A stretch of 64,000 nt of DNA from the NCBI RefSeq assembly GCF_025717005.1, contig NZ_JAOVZU010000003.1:372844-436843 (forward strand), in the 5' to 3' direction. Origin of the DNA: Actinotalea endophytica (GTDB lineage: Bacteria > Actinomycetota > Actinomycetes > Actinomycetales > Cellulomonadaceae). Each line of letters opens with the position of its first letter. Position 1 is the first letter of the stretch. A program made the translations under genes and the position numbers. Under the pieces are notes generated by a model. That model saw only the letters and a program-made list of their open reading frames with translations. It made no database searches and was not told where the DNA came from. Positions 7,688-16,564 of the stretch are shown here, piece by piece.

Positions 7688-8608
7688 GTGACCCACGACA
7701 CCGCTCCGCTGTCCGGCATCCAGCTCGAGCTCACCCTCGACGACCAGACGGCGATCGTCACCGACGTCGGCGCGAAGGTCCGCAGCTACACGGTGGACGG
7801 GCGAGCCGTGATCACCCCGTTCGACGCGGACGAGCCCGCTCCGGTCAGCAACGGCGCAGTGCTCGCACCGTGGCCGAACCGGATCCGCGACGGGCGGTAC
7901 GCCTTCGACGGGACCGAGCACCAGCTCGACATCAGCGAACCGGGGCGGATGACGGCGCTGCACGGCCTGGTGATGTGGCAGCGCTGGACCGTGACCGAGC
8001 GCTCGGAGTCCCACGTGACGCTCGAGGTGCGGACGGCACCGAGCAGCGGATACCCGTTCGACCTGCTCGTCGCCGTCACCTACCGGCTGACCGCGGCCGG
8101 TCTGCACGTCCAGGCACGCGCGACGAACCTCGGCCGGACGGCGGCGCCGTACGGGATCGGCTTCCACCCGTGGCTGTCGCCCGGAGCGGGCTCGCTCGAC
8201 GAGTGCACGTTCAGCCTCGACGCGGAGACCCGGGTGACCACCGACGAGCGGCTGCTGCCGACCGGCACGGAGCCGGCCGCGGGCCGGTACGACCTCCGCA
8301 CGGCACGCGCTGCCGACGAGCTCGATCTCGACGACGCCTACGTCGACGTCCGCCGCGACGCCGACGGCCTCTCATGGGCGCGCCTGACCGGGGCCGACGG
8401 GCGCACCGCGGCCGTGTGGATGGACGAGTCGATGGACACCTGGCAGGTCTGCTCCGGCAACCACCTGGACCTGGTCGCGTGGCGGCGCACCGGCATGGCC
8501 GCCGAGCCCCAGAGCTGTGTCGCGGACGCCTTCCGCACCGGCGAGCGCCTGGTGCGTCTCGAGCCGGGCGCGAGCCACGAGGTCACCTGGGGCATGACGC
8601 TGCTGTAG
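7688..8608 (+). CDS. Aldose 1-epimerase family protein
   Basis: 306 residues with the galactose-mutarotase beta-sandwich pattern. It is predicted to interconvert alpha and beta anomers of an aldose. Recognisable segments are LAPWPNRIRDGRYAFDG (about 59-75), TALHGLVMWQRW with the catalytic-type His (about 90), and YGIGFHPWLSP (about 157) with a second His. This matches the GalM-like actinobacterial subfamily; the sugar is unknown. It starts at GTG 7688 directly behind a TAGCGT hexamer, so translation is probably leaderless. No sugar-utilisation genes adjoin it. Confidence 0.88.
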   Translation: MTHDTAPLSGIQLELTLDDQTAIVTDVGAKVRSYTVDGRAVITPFDADEPAPVSNGAVLAPWPNRIRDGRYAFDGTEHQLDISEPGRMTALHGLVMWQRWTVTERSESHVTLEVRTAPSSGYPFDLLVAVTYRLTAAGLHVQARATNLGRTAAPYGIGFHPWLSPGAGSLDECTFSLDAETRVTTDERLLPTGTEPAAGRYDLRTARAADELDLDDAYVDVRRDADGLSWARLTGADGRTAAVWMDESMDTWQVCSGNHLDLVAWRRTGMAAEPQSCVADAFRTGERLVRLEPGASHEVTWGMTLL

Positions 8609-8619
8609 CAGGAGAGGGC

Positions 8620-8646
8620 GAGCACGAGGTTCGGGCACGAGGTTCG
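8620..8646 (+). repeat. Short direct repeats upstream of the membrane protein gene
   Basis: GCACGAGGTTCG occurs at 8622-8633 and 8635-8646 (13-bp period). The core GAGCACGAGGT at 8620-8630 also occurs twice behind dinB at 33328 and 33352. The repeats fill the short gap ahead of the next gene. Confidence 0.6.
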
Positions 8647-8674
8647 AGCACCGAGCTCGAGCAGGGAGGTCGAG

Positions 8675-9178
8675 ATGGTGGCGGCGCACGAACCCCACTC
8701 CCCCGGCGAGCCTGCGTCCGGGTCGGCCGCCGAGCGACGTACACGCCGGCCCTCGCCCGCCGCCCGGCGGTTCGGGTACGTCGTCGCGATCGCGGTGAAC
8801 CTCGTGATGCTGGGCCTGATCGTCGTCTGGCCGGGCTGGCAGGCGGTGCCCTTCCTCACCGAGGCGACCACCGAGGTGCTCCCGGCGGTCGAGGCGCAGC
8901 TGTGGACGTCGATCGCGGTGAACGTCGTCTGGATCCTGGCCGATCCGCGCTGGCTGCGTGCGCTCGGCGAGACCGTGACGTCCGCGGTCGGCCTCGCCGC
9001 AGCGGTGCGCATCCTCACCGTGTTCCCGTTCGCGTTCGAGGACGGGACCTCGTGGGCGACCCTCGCGCGGTTCGTGCTGTGGATCGCGGTGGTCGGGTCT
9101 GCGATCGGGGTGCTCGTCAATGCGGGGCGCGTGATCCGGGCCCTGGTCACCGGTCCGGTCGAGTCGCCGGGAGCCTGA
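8675..9178 (+). CDS. Four-helix membrane protein of unknown function
   Basis: 167 residues. A polar, Arg-rich N-terminus (1-30) precedes about four hydrophobic segments (near 33-55, 68-87, 98-118 and 128-150). No catalytic or ligand motif is recognised. The ATG at 8675 has GGGAGGT about 6 nt upstream. It lies 66 bp behind the aldose epimerase in the same direction and may be co-transcribed. It resembles small conserved actinobacterial integral membrane proteins without known role. Confidence 0.75.
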   Translation: MVAAHEPHSPGEPASGSAAERRTRRPSPAARRFGYVVAIAVNLVMLGLIVVWPGWQAVPFLTEATTEVLPAVEAQLWTSIAVNVVWILADPRWLRALGETVTSAVGLAAAVRILTVFPFAFEDGTSWATLARFVLWIAVVGSAIGVLVNAGRVIRALVTGPVESPGA

Positions 9179-9197
9179 CCGTCGGGTTCACGGGGTA

Positions 9198-9214
9198 TCG
9201 CGATCGGGTCGCGA
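9198..9214. terminator. Possible hairpin between convergent genes
   Basis: TCGCGA-N5-TCGCGA, a 6-bp stem in the 53-bp gap between the membrane protein gene and the VanY-type gene. The stem is short, so this is weak. Confidence 0.35.
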
Positions 9215-9231
9215 CGGGAGCGCTCAGGCGC

Positions 9232-10029
9232 TCAGTCCCAGTTGGTGCCCATCTTGGTGGTGCCCGGCACGTACTCCCAGTGCCACGGCTCGTAGGCGCC
9301 GGAACCGCCCGGACGTGCCCACGCCGGGTTGTCCCAGCCGAAGGTCGGCCCGTTCTCGCTCAGCCAGGCCATGACCGTGGAGTTGTGGGTCTCGGTACCG
9401 CACAGGTCGATAGCCAGGCCCCAGCCGTGGTTGGAGGTACCGGGCGTCGCGGCCAGACCGGGCTTGGTGTAGGCGAGCCGCCGCTGGACCGCGAGGGTGC
9501 GGTACGAGTCCGTGATGCACAGGTCGTGACCGAGCGCGGCCTTGAAGTTCTGGTTCAGCTCGGTGAGCGCCACGGCGGCGTCGCCGCGAAGCATGTTGGT
9601 GCCGTCCCACAGCGTGCAGAGGTCCTTCGCGGGGATCTGCCCGTTGCCCGACGTCAGCTCGACCACGCCGTTGCAGTCCGGGAGCGGGTCGCGGTCCAGC
9701 GATCGGCTCACGGCGTCCGCGTCCCGGAGCGCGCCGGTGACGGGCGCCAGGACCGTCGTCGGGGTCTCGGCCTGGGCGGACACGGAGGCCTCGAGGATCT
9801 GCGCGGTGGCGGGCGCGTCGGACGCGACGACGCCGACCACGGCACCGACCGGCGTCGGCGCGAGGGCCCCGGCTACCGGGACACCGATGGTGGCACCTGC
9901 GAGAGCGCCCACGACGGCCACCCGAGGTGCCCAGTGCGGCAGGAGCGTGCGACGCGACCGCCGCTCGGGGCGGGGGTGGAGATCACGACGGGAGGCAGGA
10001 GCGTCCGAGGGGGACTGCCCGTGCTTCAC
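9232..10029 (-). CDS. D-alanyl-D-alanine carboxypeptidase, VanY/M15B family
   Basis: 265 residues. A basic N-terminus and a hydrophobic segment (about 36-60) form a signal anchor; the Ala/Thr-rich linker leads to an M15B zinc peptidase domain (about 115-265). Metal-site motifs are SNHGWGLAIDL (SxHxxxxxxD) and EPWHWEY (the C-terminal His). It should trim peptidoglycan side chains outside the membrane. The GTG at 10029 has GGAGA 5 nt upstream. The leader carries direct TTAC/GTAAC-type half-sites that could be an MtrA box; MtrA governs cell-wall hydrolases in actinobacteria. A second M15 protein is encoded at 53563-54396. Confidence 0.9.
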   Translation of the reverse strand: MKHGQSPSDAPASRRDLHPRPERRSRRTLLPHWAPRVAVVGALAGATIGVPVAGALAPTPVGAVVGVVASDAPATAQILEASVSAQAETPTTVLAPVTGALRDADAVSRSLDRDPLPDCNGVVELTSGNGQIPAKDLCTLWDGTNMLRGDAAVALTELNQNFKAALGHDLCITDSYRTLAVQRRLAYTKPGLAATPGTSNHGWGLAIDLCGTETHNSTVMAWLSENGPTFGWDNPAWARPGGSGAYEPWHWEYVPGTTKMGTNWD

Positions 10030-10104
10030 CTGGTCTCCGTCTCACCGTGTCGTCGTCGTGTCCCGACGGCCATGGCGACTCACGGTTGGGGGGCCGGCCG
10101 GGTG

Positions 10105-10121
10105 ATTACGAAACAGTAACG
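10105..10121 (-). promoter_or_regulatory. Candidate MtrA-type box upstream of the VanY gene
   Basis: ATTACG (10105-10110) and GTAACG (10116-10121) are direct half-sites spaced 11 bp apart, about 80 bp upstream of the peptidase start. MtrA sites in other actinobacteria are described as spaced GTAAC-like direct repeats. This is a resemblance only. Confidence 0.3.
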
Positions 10122-10245
10122 GGTCGATGTCTCACCAACCAAGCACGGGCGACGTCGCATTCGTCACATTTCCTGGGACGACACGGGTCACACGTCCCTG
10201 ATCAAGAGCCACGGACCGCGGCCAGGGCCGAACGGCCCAAACGTT

Positions 10246-11307
10246 TCAAGACTCCGTCGGTCGGCCCAGCCGGCCACGCTGCATCGCGTCGCGCACCTCG
10301 CCGACCAGCTCCTCGAGGATGTCCTCGAGGAACACCACGCCGAGCGTCGTCCCGGCGTCGTCGACCACCCGCGCGAGGTGCGACCCGGAGCGCTGCATCG
10401 CCGCGAGCGCATCCTCGACCTCGTCGCCGGGCGCGACCCTCGCGAGGTCGCGGACCCGCCACGTCGGGATCGGCTGCTCACGATCCTCCGCTCCGGCGTA
10501 CAGCACGTCCTTGAGGTGCAGGTAGCCGACCGGCTCGCCCGCCGCGTCGGTGACCGGGTACCGGCTGAACCCGGTGTGCGCGACCTCACGTTCGACGTCG
10601 GCGGCCGTCGCGCCCGGGCCGACCGCGACCAGCCCACCGATCGGGACCATGACGTCCGCCGCCGTCCGGTCGGAGAACTCGATGGCGCCGGTGAGCAGAC
10701 CGTGCGCGTCGTCGAGCAGGCCTTCGGCCTGCGAACGCTCCACGATCGAGTGGACCTCCTCGGCGGTGAACGCGGAGGCGACCTCGTCCTTCGGCTCGAC
10801 GCCGAACTGGCGCAGCAGGTGGTTCGCGAGCCAGTTGAGCGCGACGATGACCGGCCGCACCACGCGCGCGATCCCGACCAGCGGCGGTCCGAACCACAGC
10901 ACCGCCCGGTCCGGACCCGCGACCGCGAGGTTCTTCGGGACCATCTCGCCGAAGACCACGTGCAGGTACACGACGATCGACAGGGCGACCAGGAACGCAA
11001 CCGTGTGCACCGCCGCGATCGGCAGGCCGATCGCGGTCAGCGGGTCCTCGATCGCGTGGGCGATCGCGGGCTCGGCCACGACACCGAGCGACGTCGAGCA
11101 CACGGTGATGCCGAGCTGGGCACAGGCGAGCATCAGCGACACGTGCTCCATCGCCCAGAGCACCACACGGGCCCGGCGCGAACCGGCGCGGGCGAGCGGC
11201 TCGATCGCGCTGCGGCGCGCCGAGATGATCGCGAACTCCGCGCCGACGAAGAACGCGTTCCCCAGGAGCAGCGCGACACCGAGGGCGAGGGCGACTCCGG
11301 TGCTCAC
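10246..11307 (-). CDS. CorC/HlyC-type membrane protein (DUF21 + CBS pair), second of two
   Basis: 353 residues. An N-terminal DUF21/CNNM membrane domain (about 1-190; GNAFFVGAEFAIISARRS opens it, FGEMVPKNLA lies near 115) is followed by two CBS domains (about 200-335). Relatives are CorC/MpfA-type proteins involved in Mg2+ homeostasis; older annotations call them hemolysins. The C-terminal transporter-associated domain of the family is absent. The GTG at 11307 overlaps the stop of the upstream paralogue by 4 bp, so the pair is translationally coupled and may form a heteromer. Confidence 0.88.
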   Translation of the reverse strand: MSTGVALALGVALLLGNAFFVGAEFAIISARRSAIEPLARAGSRRARVVLWAMEHVSLMLACAQLGITVCSTSLGVVAEPAIAHAIEDPLTAIGLPIAAVHTVAFLVALSIVVYLHVVFGEMVPKNLAVAGPDRAVLWFGPPLVGIARVVRPVIVALNWLANHLLRQFGVEPKDEVASAFTAEEVHSIVERSQAEGLLDDAHGLLTGAIEFSDRTAADVMVPIGGLVAVGPGATAADVEREVAHTGFSRYPVTDAAGEPVGYLHLKDVLYAGAEDREQPIPTWRVRDLARVAPGDEVEDALAAMQRSGSHLARVVDDAGTTLGVVFLEDILEELVGEVRDAMQRGRLGRPTES

Positions 11308-12626
11308 GGCATCCCCCCGTCGTCGGACGGTGCGGGACGCTCGTCGCGGACGCTGAGCCGGGCGACCCGTCGACCGTCCATCTGCTGCACGGTGAGCCGC
11401 ACGCCGTCGATGTCGAGGGTGTCCCCGGTCGACGGGATCCGGCCGAGCCGCGCCATCACGAGCCCGCCGAGGGTCTCGTAGGCCGCGTCCTCCGGCAGCG
11501 TGACCCCGACCTCCTCGGCGAGCTCGTCGGGGCGCAGCAGGCCCGGCACCGACCAGCCCGCGCCGAGCCGGTACACGCCGGCCCGCGCCGGGTCGTGCTC
11601 GTCGACGACCTCGCCGACGATCTCCTCCACGACGTCCTCGAGGGTCACGACGCCCGCCGTGCCGCCGTACTCGTCCACCACCACGGCCATCTGCATGCCG
11701 TGCTCGCGCAGCTCGACGAGCAGCGGCCCGAGCCGCACCGTCTCGGGCACCCGCGGGGCCGGGTCCATCAGCGCCGCCGCCGGGACGTCGGCACGCCGGT
11801 CGTAGGGCACCGCGACGGCGCGACGCAGGTGCACGAGGCCCACCACGTCGTCCCGCGAGCCGTCGATCACCGGGAAGCGGGAGTGCCCGGTGCGCCGGGC
11901 CGCCTCGACCACGTCCGCAGCGCTGTCGTCGCGCTCGACCACCGCCATCCGGGTCCGGTCGGTCATCACGTCCACGGCAGTGAGGGTGTCCAGCTCGATC
12001 GAGTTGGCGATCAGCTCGGCCGTGCCCTCGTCGAGCGTCCCGACCTCGGCGGACCTGCGCACCAGCGCCACGAGCTCCATCGGCGACCGACCGCCCGAGA
12101 GCTCCTCGCGCGGCTCGACGCCGAAGCGCCGCAAGACGGTGTTCGCGGTGCCGTTGAGCACCGCGATCACCGGGCGCAGCGCCGCCGTGAACGCCAGCTG
12201 GGCCGGCGCGACCGTCCGGGCGGTCGCCATCGGGACCGACAGCGCGAGGTTCTTCGGCACGAGCTCGCCGAACAGCATCGAGAAGCCGTTCACCAGGACC
12301 AGCGCGAGCGTCGCGGCCAGCCCGGCCGCGACCGCGGCGCTGAACCCGCCGAACACGCTCTCCAGCAGCCGCGCGAGCGCCGGCTGCGTGGTGTAGCCGA
12401 GCAGGATCGTGGTCGCGGTGATGCCGACCTGTGCGCCGGACAGCTGGGTGGACAGCGTCTGCAGTGCGCGCCGCACCTTGAGCCCCGGCCGGTCCTGCTT
12501 CTCCTCGAGCTCGTGGTCGACGACGCCGGGGTCGAGCGTGACCAGGGCGAACTCCGCGGCCACGAAGATGGCGGTGCCCACGGTGAGGATCACCCCGAGC
12601 AGCACCAGGAGCCACTCGCTCAGCAC
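11304..12626 (-). CDS. CorC/HlyC-type membrane protein (DUF21 + CBS + CorC_HlyC), first of two
   Basis: 440 residues. The DUF21 domain (about 1-195, opening with the hydrophobic LLVLLGVILTVGTAIFVAAEF and containing FGELVPKNLALS) precedes two CBS domains (about 205-330) and a C-terminal CorC_HlyC domain (about 345-425, with VVDEYGGTAGVVTLEDVVEE at the end of the second CBS). Family members act in Mg2+/Co2+ efflux or membrane integrity. The GTG at 12626 is selected for GGAGG 8 nt upstream; longer in-frame sequence overlaps the divergent response-regulator gene. It heads the two-gene operon. Confidence 0.9.
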   Translation of the reverse strand: MLSEWLLVLLGVILTVGTAIFVAAEFALVTLDPGVVDHELEEKQDRPGLKVRRALQTLSTQLSGAQVGITATTILLGYTTQPALARLLESVFGGFSAAVAAGLAATLALVLVNGFSMLFGELVPKNLALSVPMATARTVAPAQLAFTAALRPVIAVLNGTANTVLRRFGVEPREELSGGRSPMELVALVRRSAEVGTLDEGTAELIANSIELDTLTAVDVMTDRTRMAVVERDDSAADVVEAARRTGHSRFPVIDGSRDDVVGLVHLRRAVAVPYDRRADVPAAALMDPAPRVPETVRLGPLLVELREHGMQMAVVVDEYGGTAGVVTLEDVVEEIVGEVVDEHDPARAGVYRLGAGWSVPGLLRPDELAEEVGVTLPEDAAYETLGGLVMARLGRIPSTGDTLDIDGVRLTVQQMDGRRVARLSVRDERPAPSDDGGMP

Positions 12627-12667
12627 GTGGCGGGCCTCCAGCAAGTCGTCGTGGGGTGAGCATAACC

Positions 12668-12681
12668 GGGTGTGACACCCT
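12668..12681 (+). promoter_or_regulatory. Palindrome and -10 region of the response-regulator gene
   Basis: A perfect odd palindrome GGGTGT-G-ACACCC (12668-12680) overlaps an extended -10-like TGACACCCT (12673-12681) that ends six bases before the ATG. It could be an autoregulatory site in the 61-bp divergent gap. Confidence 0.5.
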
Positions 12682-12687
12682 GAGCGC

Positions 12688-13407
12688 ATGGATGGCAACG
12701 TCGCAGGGAGCCGCTCGGTTCCCCTCGTGCTCGTCGTCGAGGACGAGCCCGCAATCTCCACCGCTGTCGCGCACCGGATGCGCGCCGAGGGCTGGCAGGT
12801 CGAGGTCGCCGCGGACGGCCCGACCGGCGTGGCCGACGCGGCCCGGCTCCAGCCCGACCTCATCGTGCTGGACGTGATGCTGCCCGGCATGGACGGCCTC
12901 GAGGTGTGCCGCCGGGTGCAGGCCGAGCGACCCGTGCCGGTCATCATGCTCACCGCGCGGGACGACGAGACGGACATGCTGGTCGGGCTCGGGGTCGGGG
13001 CCGACGACTACCTCACCAAGCCGTTCTCGATGCGCGAGCTCGTGGCGCGGACCAAGGCGCTGCTGCGCCGGGTGGACCGCGCCTCCCAGCTGGCCAGCAC
13101 GACCACCGCGCTGCCGCCGCAGCAGCTCGGTGACGTGGTGATCGACCGCGCGCAGCGCCGGGTCTCCCGCGACGGTGTCCCGGTCCACCTCACGCCCACC
13201 GAGTTCGACCTGCTGGTCACGCTGGCCGCCACGCCGCGCACGGTGCTGACCCGCGAGAAGCTGCTCGCCGACGTGTGGGACTGGGTCGACGCGAGCGGCA
13301 CCCGCACGGTCGACTCGCACGTCAAGGCCCTGCGGCGCAAGCTCGGAGCGGACCTGATCCGGACCGTCCACGGCGTCGGGTACGCGTTCGAACCTGCCGG
13401 GGAGTGA
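12688..13407 (+). CDS. OmpR-family response regulator
   Basis: 239 residues. Receiver domain about 12-130 with the acidic pocket (VVEDE), phosphorylatable Asp62 in LIVLDVMLPGMDG, Thr in MLTAR and Lys in LTKPF. A winged-helix DNA-binding domain follows (about 145-236), ending in the typical VDSHVKALRRKLGADLIRTV segment. It is 7 bp upstream of its histidine kinase, so the two form a cognate pair. No Shine-Dalgarno is seen and the ATG follows TGACACCCT-N6, so it is probably leaderless. Its regulon is likely to include the ABC exporter genes just downstream. Confidence 0.94.
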   Translation: MDGNVAGSRSVPLVLVVEDEPAISTAVAHRMRAEGWQVEVAADGPTGVADAARLQPDLIVLDVMLPGMDGLEVCRRVQAERPVPVIMLTARDDETDMLVGLGVGADDYLTKPFSMRELVARTKALLRRVDRASQLASTTTALPPQQLGDVVIDRAQRRVSRDGVPVHLTPTEFDLLVTLAATPRTVLTREKLLADVWDWVDASGTRTVDSHVKALRRKLGADLIRTVHGVGYAFEPAGE

Positions 13408-13414
13408 GCAGGAG

Positions 13415-14482
13415 ATGGTGAACGCGCCGCGGCACGGACGCGGACGGCTCGACGTGCGCCCGCTGGACCCGTTCTCCTCGATCAAGATCAAGCTCGGGGT
13501 GCTGGTCACTGCCACCGTGACGCTCGGCGTGCTGGTCACCTGGATCGGGCTGCGCAACTTCCTCGGGCCGCGCTGGACGCTGCCGCTCGCGGTGCTCGTG
13601 TCCCTCGTCGCGGTGCAGATCCTGGCCCGGGGCATGACCTCGCCGCTGCGCGAGATGACCGCGGCGGCTCGGGCCATGGCGGCGGGTGACTACTCGCGTC
13701 GGGTCACCCAGTCCAGCCGCGACGAGGTGGGCCAGCTCGCGCGCGCGTTCAACACCATGGCCGAGGACCTCGAGCAGGCCGACACGCTGCGCCGTGAGCT
13801 GGTCGCCAACGTCTCGCACGAGCTGCGCACGCCGGTGGCGGCGCTGCAGGCCCAGCTGGAGAACATGGTGGACGGCGTGAGCCCGGCCGATCCCGAGACC
13901 CTGAACGCGGCGCTGGCCCAGACCGAGCGTCTCGGCCGGCTGGTCACCGACCTGCTCGACCTGTCGAGGCTCGAGGCGGGTGCCGTGGCGCTCGACATCG
14001 CGCCGGTCGAGGTCGCCACGCTGTGCGACGAGGCCGTCGCGGCCGCGCGGCTGGTCGCACCGAGCAAGGGCCTCACCTTCGAGGTGGACGTCGAGCCCGC
14101 GGACCTCGCGGTCCCCGCGGACTCCCAGCGCCTGCACCAGGTCCTGGCGAACCTGCTGCAGAACGCCGTCCGGCACTCCCCCCGCGGCGGCGTGGTGCGG
14201 GTGATGGGGGCCAGGGAGGGCCGCGACGTCGTGCTCGACGTGATCGACCAGGGTCCCGGCATCCCGAAGGAGGACCGCACGAGGGTCTTCGAGCGGTTCA
14301 CGCGGGGCAACGTGCCGGCGATCACCGGTCAGATCAGCACCGGCGGGACGGGGCTCGGCCTCGCGATCGCTCGCTGGGCCGTGACGCTGCACGGCGGCAC
14401 CATCGAGGTGGCGGACTCCGCGCGCGGGTGCGACATGCGGGTGCGCCTGCCCGCCGAGGTGGCGCTCCGGTCGAGGGGCTGA
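13415..14482 (+). CDS. Sensor histidine kinase
   Basis: 355 residues. Two closely spaced membrane segments (about 27-45 and 53-72) leave almost no extracellular loop, so it probably senses a signal within the membrane or through a partner. A HAMP domain follows (about 72-125), then the HisKA box with phospho-acceptor His135 in NVSHELRTPV, and a HATPase domain with N, G1 and G2 boxes (NLLQNAVRH, DQGPGIPKED, GTGLGLAIA). This 'intramembrane-sensing' layout is typical of kinases located next to ABC transporters that handle cell-wall-active compounds, as here. Confidence 0.93.
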   Translation: MVNAPRHGRGRLDVRPLDPFSSIKIKLGVLVTATVTLGVLVTWIGLRNFLGPRWTLPLAVLVSLVAVQILARGMTSPLREMTAAARAMAAGDYSRRVTQSSRDEVGQLARAFNTMAEDLEQADTLRRELVANVSHELRTPVAALQAQLENMVDGVSPADPETLNAALAQTERLGRLVTDLLDLSRLEAGAVALDIAPVEVATLCDEAVAAARLVAPSKGLTFEVDVEPADLAVPADSQRLHQVLANLLQNAVRHSPRGGVVRVMGAREGRDVVLDVIDQGPGIPKEDRTRVFERFTRGNVPAITGQISTGGTGLGLAIARWAVTLHGGTIEVADSARGCDMRVRLPAEVALRSRG

Positions 14483-14532
14483 CCACGGGTCGGTGACCCG
14501 GAATTCACGCCCCGGGTCGGCCCCGCGGTCGC

Positions 14533-14538
14533 TACCGT
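14533..14538 (+). promoter_or_regulatory. -10 hexamer TACCGT of ABC transporter operon
   Basis: TACCGT, six bases, then the GTG start at 14545; no Shine-Dalgarno. Leaderless arrangement. Confidence 0.6.
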
Positions 14539-14544
14539 GAGCGC

Positions 14545-15513
14545 GTGAGTGACAGCGACGCACGAGTCGTGCGGGTCGATCACCTGGTCAAGACGTTCGG
14601 CCCGGTGCGAGCGGTGGACGATCTCTCGTTCACCGTCCACCCCGGCCGGGTCACCGGGTTCCTCGGACCGAACGGCGCCGGCAAGACCACGACCCTGCGC
14701 ACGCTGCTCGGCCTGGTGGCCCCGACCTCGGGCACGGCCACGATCGGCGGCCAGCGCTATTCAGAGCTCGACCACCCGGGTCGGCTGGTCGGCGCGGCGC
14801 TCGAGGCGTCCAGCTTCCACCCCGGACGCTCGGCCCGGGACCACCTGCGGGTCTACGCGCCGCAGGTCGGGGTGCCGGACTCCCGGTGCGACGAGGTCCT
14901 CGAGATCGTCGGGCTCTCGCCGGTCGCGAACCGCCGGGCCGGCGGCTTCTCGATGGGGATGCGCCAGCGGCTCGGACTCGCCGCGACGTTGCTCGGCGAC
15001 CCCGGTGTGCTGCTGCTCGACGAGCCGGCCAACGGCCTGGACCCCGAGGGCATCGCCTGGCTGCGCGGCTTCCTGCGCCACCTCGCGGGGCAGGGCAGGA
15101 CCGTGCTGGTCTCCAGCCACGTGCTCTCCGAGGTCCAGCAGACCGTCGACGACGTGGTGATCATCGCTCGCGGCCGGCTCGTGCACGCCTCCGACATGGC
15201 GGGCCTGGCCGAGCTGGCGGGACGGCGCGTCCTGGTCGCCTCGCCCGACCGCGCCGGACTGGACCGGCTGGTCGCGGAGCACTGGCCGCTGGCCGCCGAG
15301 CCGGTGCCCGATCGACCGGACGCCGTCATGCTCACCGACGTGGACGGCGCGGAGGTCGGCGCGGCCGCGTTCGCCGCCGGGCTCGAGCTGCACGAGCTGA
15401 GCCCGCGTGACGTCGGCCTGGAGGACGTGTTCCTGAACCTCACCGGTAGCGGGGCGAACGGCAGCGGCGGCGGACGCCACCGGGCCGAGGGCTCGGGCGA
15501 GGTGGCGGCATGA
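14545..15513 (+). CDS. ABC exporter ATP-binding protein
   Basis: 322 residues. Walker A GPNGAGKTTT (41-50), a signature-type segment GFSMGMRQRLGLA (about 134), Walker B VLLLDEPANGLD (about 155) and a switch His in SSHVLSE. It is the DrrA/CcmA-like class that powers export of antibiotics or lipids. The C-terminal ~90 residues form the accessory domain of this class. It overlaps the permease gene by 4 bp and follows a two-component system, suggesting a resistance or envelope-stress export module. Substrate unknown. Confidence 0.93.
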   Translation: MSDSDARVVRVDHLVKTFGPVRAVDDLSFTVHPGRVTGFLGPNGAGKTTTLRTLLGLVAPTSGTATIGGQRYSELDHPGRLVGAALEASSFHPGRSARDHLRVYAPQVGVPDSRCDEVLEIVGLSPVANRRAGGFSMGMRQRLGLAATLLGDPGVLLLDEPANGLDPEGIAWLRGFLRHLAGQGRTVLVSSHVLSEVQQTVDDVVIIARGRLVHASDMAGLAELAGRRVLVASPDRAGLDRLVAEHWPLAAEPVPDRPDAVMLTDVDGAEVGAAAFAAGLELHELSPRDVGLEDVFLNLTGSGANGSGGGRHRAEGSGEVAA

Positions 15514-16325
15514 TCGCGGCCCTGCGCACCGAGTACCGCAAGCTCGTCACGACCCGCCTGTGGTGGGTGCTGCTGCTCGTCATGGCCGGCTACATGGCGT
15601 TCCTCGGCGCGACGATGGGCTACGTGCTCAGCGCCCCGGGCGCGGCGAGCACGGGCATGCCCGGGGCTTCCCCGGCACCGGAGCTCGACCCCGCCGACGT
15701 CGCCCGCACCGTGTACTCGTTGTCCGCCGCCCTCGGCTACGTGTTCCCGGTCGTGGTCGGCGCCCTGTCGGTGACCGGCGAGTTCCGGCACCTGACCCTC
15801 ACGCCCACGTTCCTCGCCGAGCCACGAAGGACGCTCGTGCTCGGCGCCAAGGCGCTCGCGACGGTGCCGGTCGGCGTCCTGTTCGGGCTCGCGGGCGCGG
15901 CCAGCACCGTGCTGGGTGGCGCGGCCGTCCTCGCCCTGCGGGGCGAGCCGACCCTGCTCACGGACCCGGAGGTGCTGCGCACCCTCGGCCTGACGGTGCT
16001 GGCCCTGACCGTCTGGACCGCCGTGGGTGTCGGCTTCGGCGCGGCGGTGCCGAGCCAGGTCGGCGCGGTCGTGGTGCTGCTCGCCTTCACGCAGTTCGTG
16101 GAGCCGCTGCTGCGGATGCTGCTCGCGGTGAACGAGCCGACGTCCGGGATCGCGCGCTTCCTGCCCGGAGCGGCGGGCGAGGCGATCACCGGGGCGAGCC
16201 TGTACAGCTCGCTCGGCGCCGGTGATCTGCTCGCCTGGTGGCAGGGCCTGCTCGTCCTGCTCGGCTACGGTCTGCTGCTCGCCGTGATCGGCCGCGTGAC
16301 CACGCTGCGCCGCGACGTCACGTGA
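15510..16325 (+). CDS. ABC exporter permease (ABC-2 type)
   Basis: 271 residues with six predicted membrane segments, the first near residues 17-40 following the amphipathic start IAALRTEYRKLVTTRLWW, typical of ABC-2 permeases. A conserved GEFRHLTLTPTFLAEPRR loop lies about 90. It pairs with the ATPase encoded immediately upstream (ATGA overlap) to form the exporter. Confidence 0.88.
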   Translation: MIAALRTEYRKLVTTRLWWVLLLVMAGYMAFLGATMGYVLSAPGAASTGMPGASPAPELDPADVARTVYSLSAALGYVFPVVVGALSVTGEFRHLTLTPTFLAEPRRTLVLGAKALATVPVGVLFGLAGAASTVLGGAAVLALRGEPTLLTDPEVLRTLGLTVLALTVWTAVGVGFGAAVPSQVGAVVVLLAFTQFVEPLLRMLLAVNEPTSGIARFLPGAAGEAITGASLYSSLGAGDLLAWWQGLLVLLGYGLLLAVIGRVTTLRRDVT

Positions 16326-16404
16326 ACGCTCGTCCGCGCTCATGATCGGCGCGGTGCGGGCATTGCCGTTCGCGGCCTCGGACTTGGCCTGGACCGGCCC
16401 ACCT

Positions 16405-16422
16405 TTGCCAGCGTGTTGCCAG
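16405..16422 (+). repeat. TTGCCAG direct repeat upstream of kgd
   Basis: TTGCCAG at 16405-16411 and 16416-16422, an 11-bp period (one helical turn), about 90 bp before the predicted -10. It could be a regulator site for 2-oxoglutarate metabolism. Confidence 0.35.
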
Positions 16423-16501
16423 GTCAGGGGGCATTGCGGGGCCCGCTCTCGCGAGCCGGACGGCACGCGTCGTCGAGCGGGCGACGGCGTCGCCCGTGGC
16501 C

Positions 16502-16507
16502 TAGGCT
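16502..16507 (+). promoter_or_regulatory. Candidate -10 hexamer of kgd
   Basis: TAGGCT 57 bp before the chosen GTG, placing a leader of about 50 nt with a GGAAGAGG Shine-Dalgarno. No convincing -35 is seen. Confidence 0.45.
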
Positions 16508-16564
16508 GAGACGGCAAAGACGGCCGTGGCAACGGTCGAAGGTCCGGGGTGGAAGAGGCACTCG

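Noticed and set aside
10030..10245. Cyclic-di-AMP (ydaO-type) riboswitch ahead of the VanY gene
   Set aside because: Such riboswitches precede wall hydrolases in actinobacteria, but I could not find the conserved motifs or pairing.
10246..13677. A single 1143-codon frame covering the CorC-like genes and the response regulator
   Set aside because: It joins the real 353-residue protein to antisense and out-of-frame sequence of other genes; the GTG at 11307 with a 4-bp overlap is the true start.
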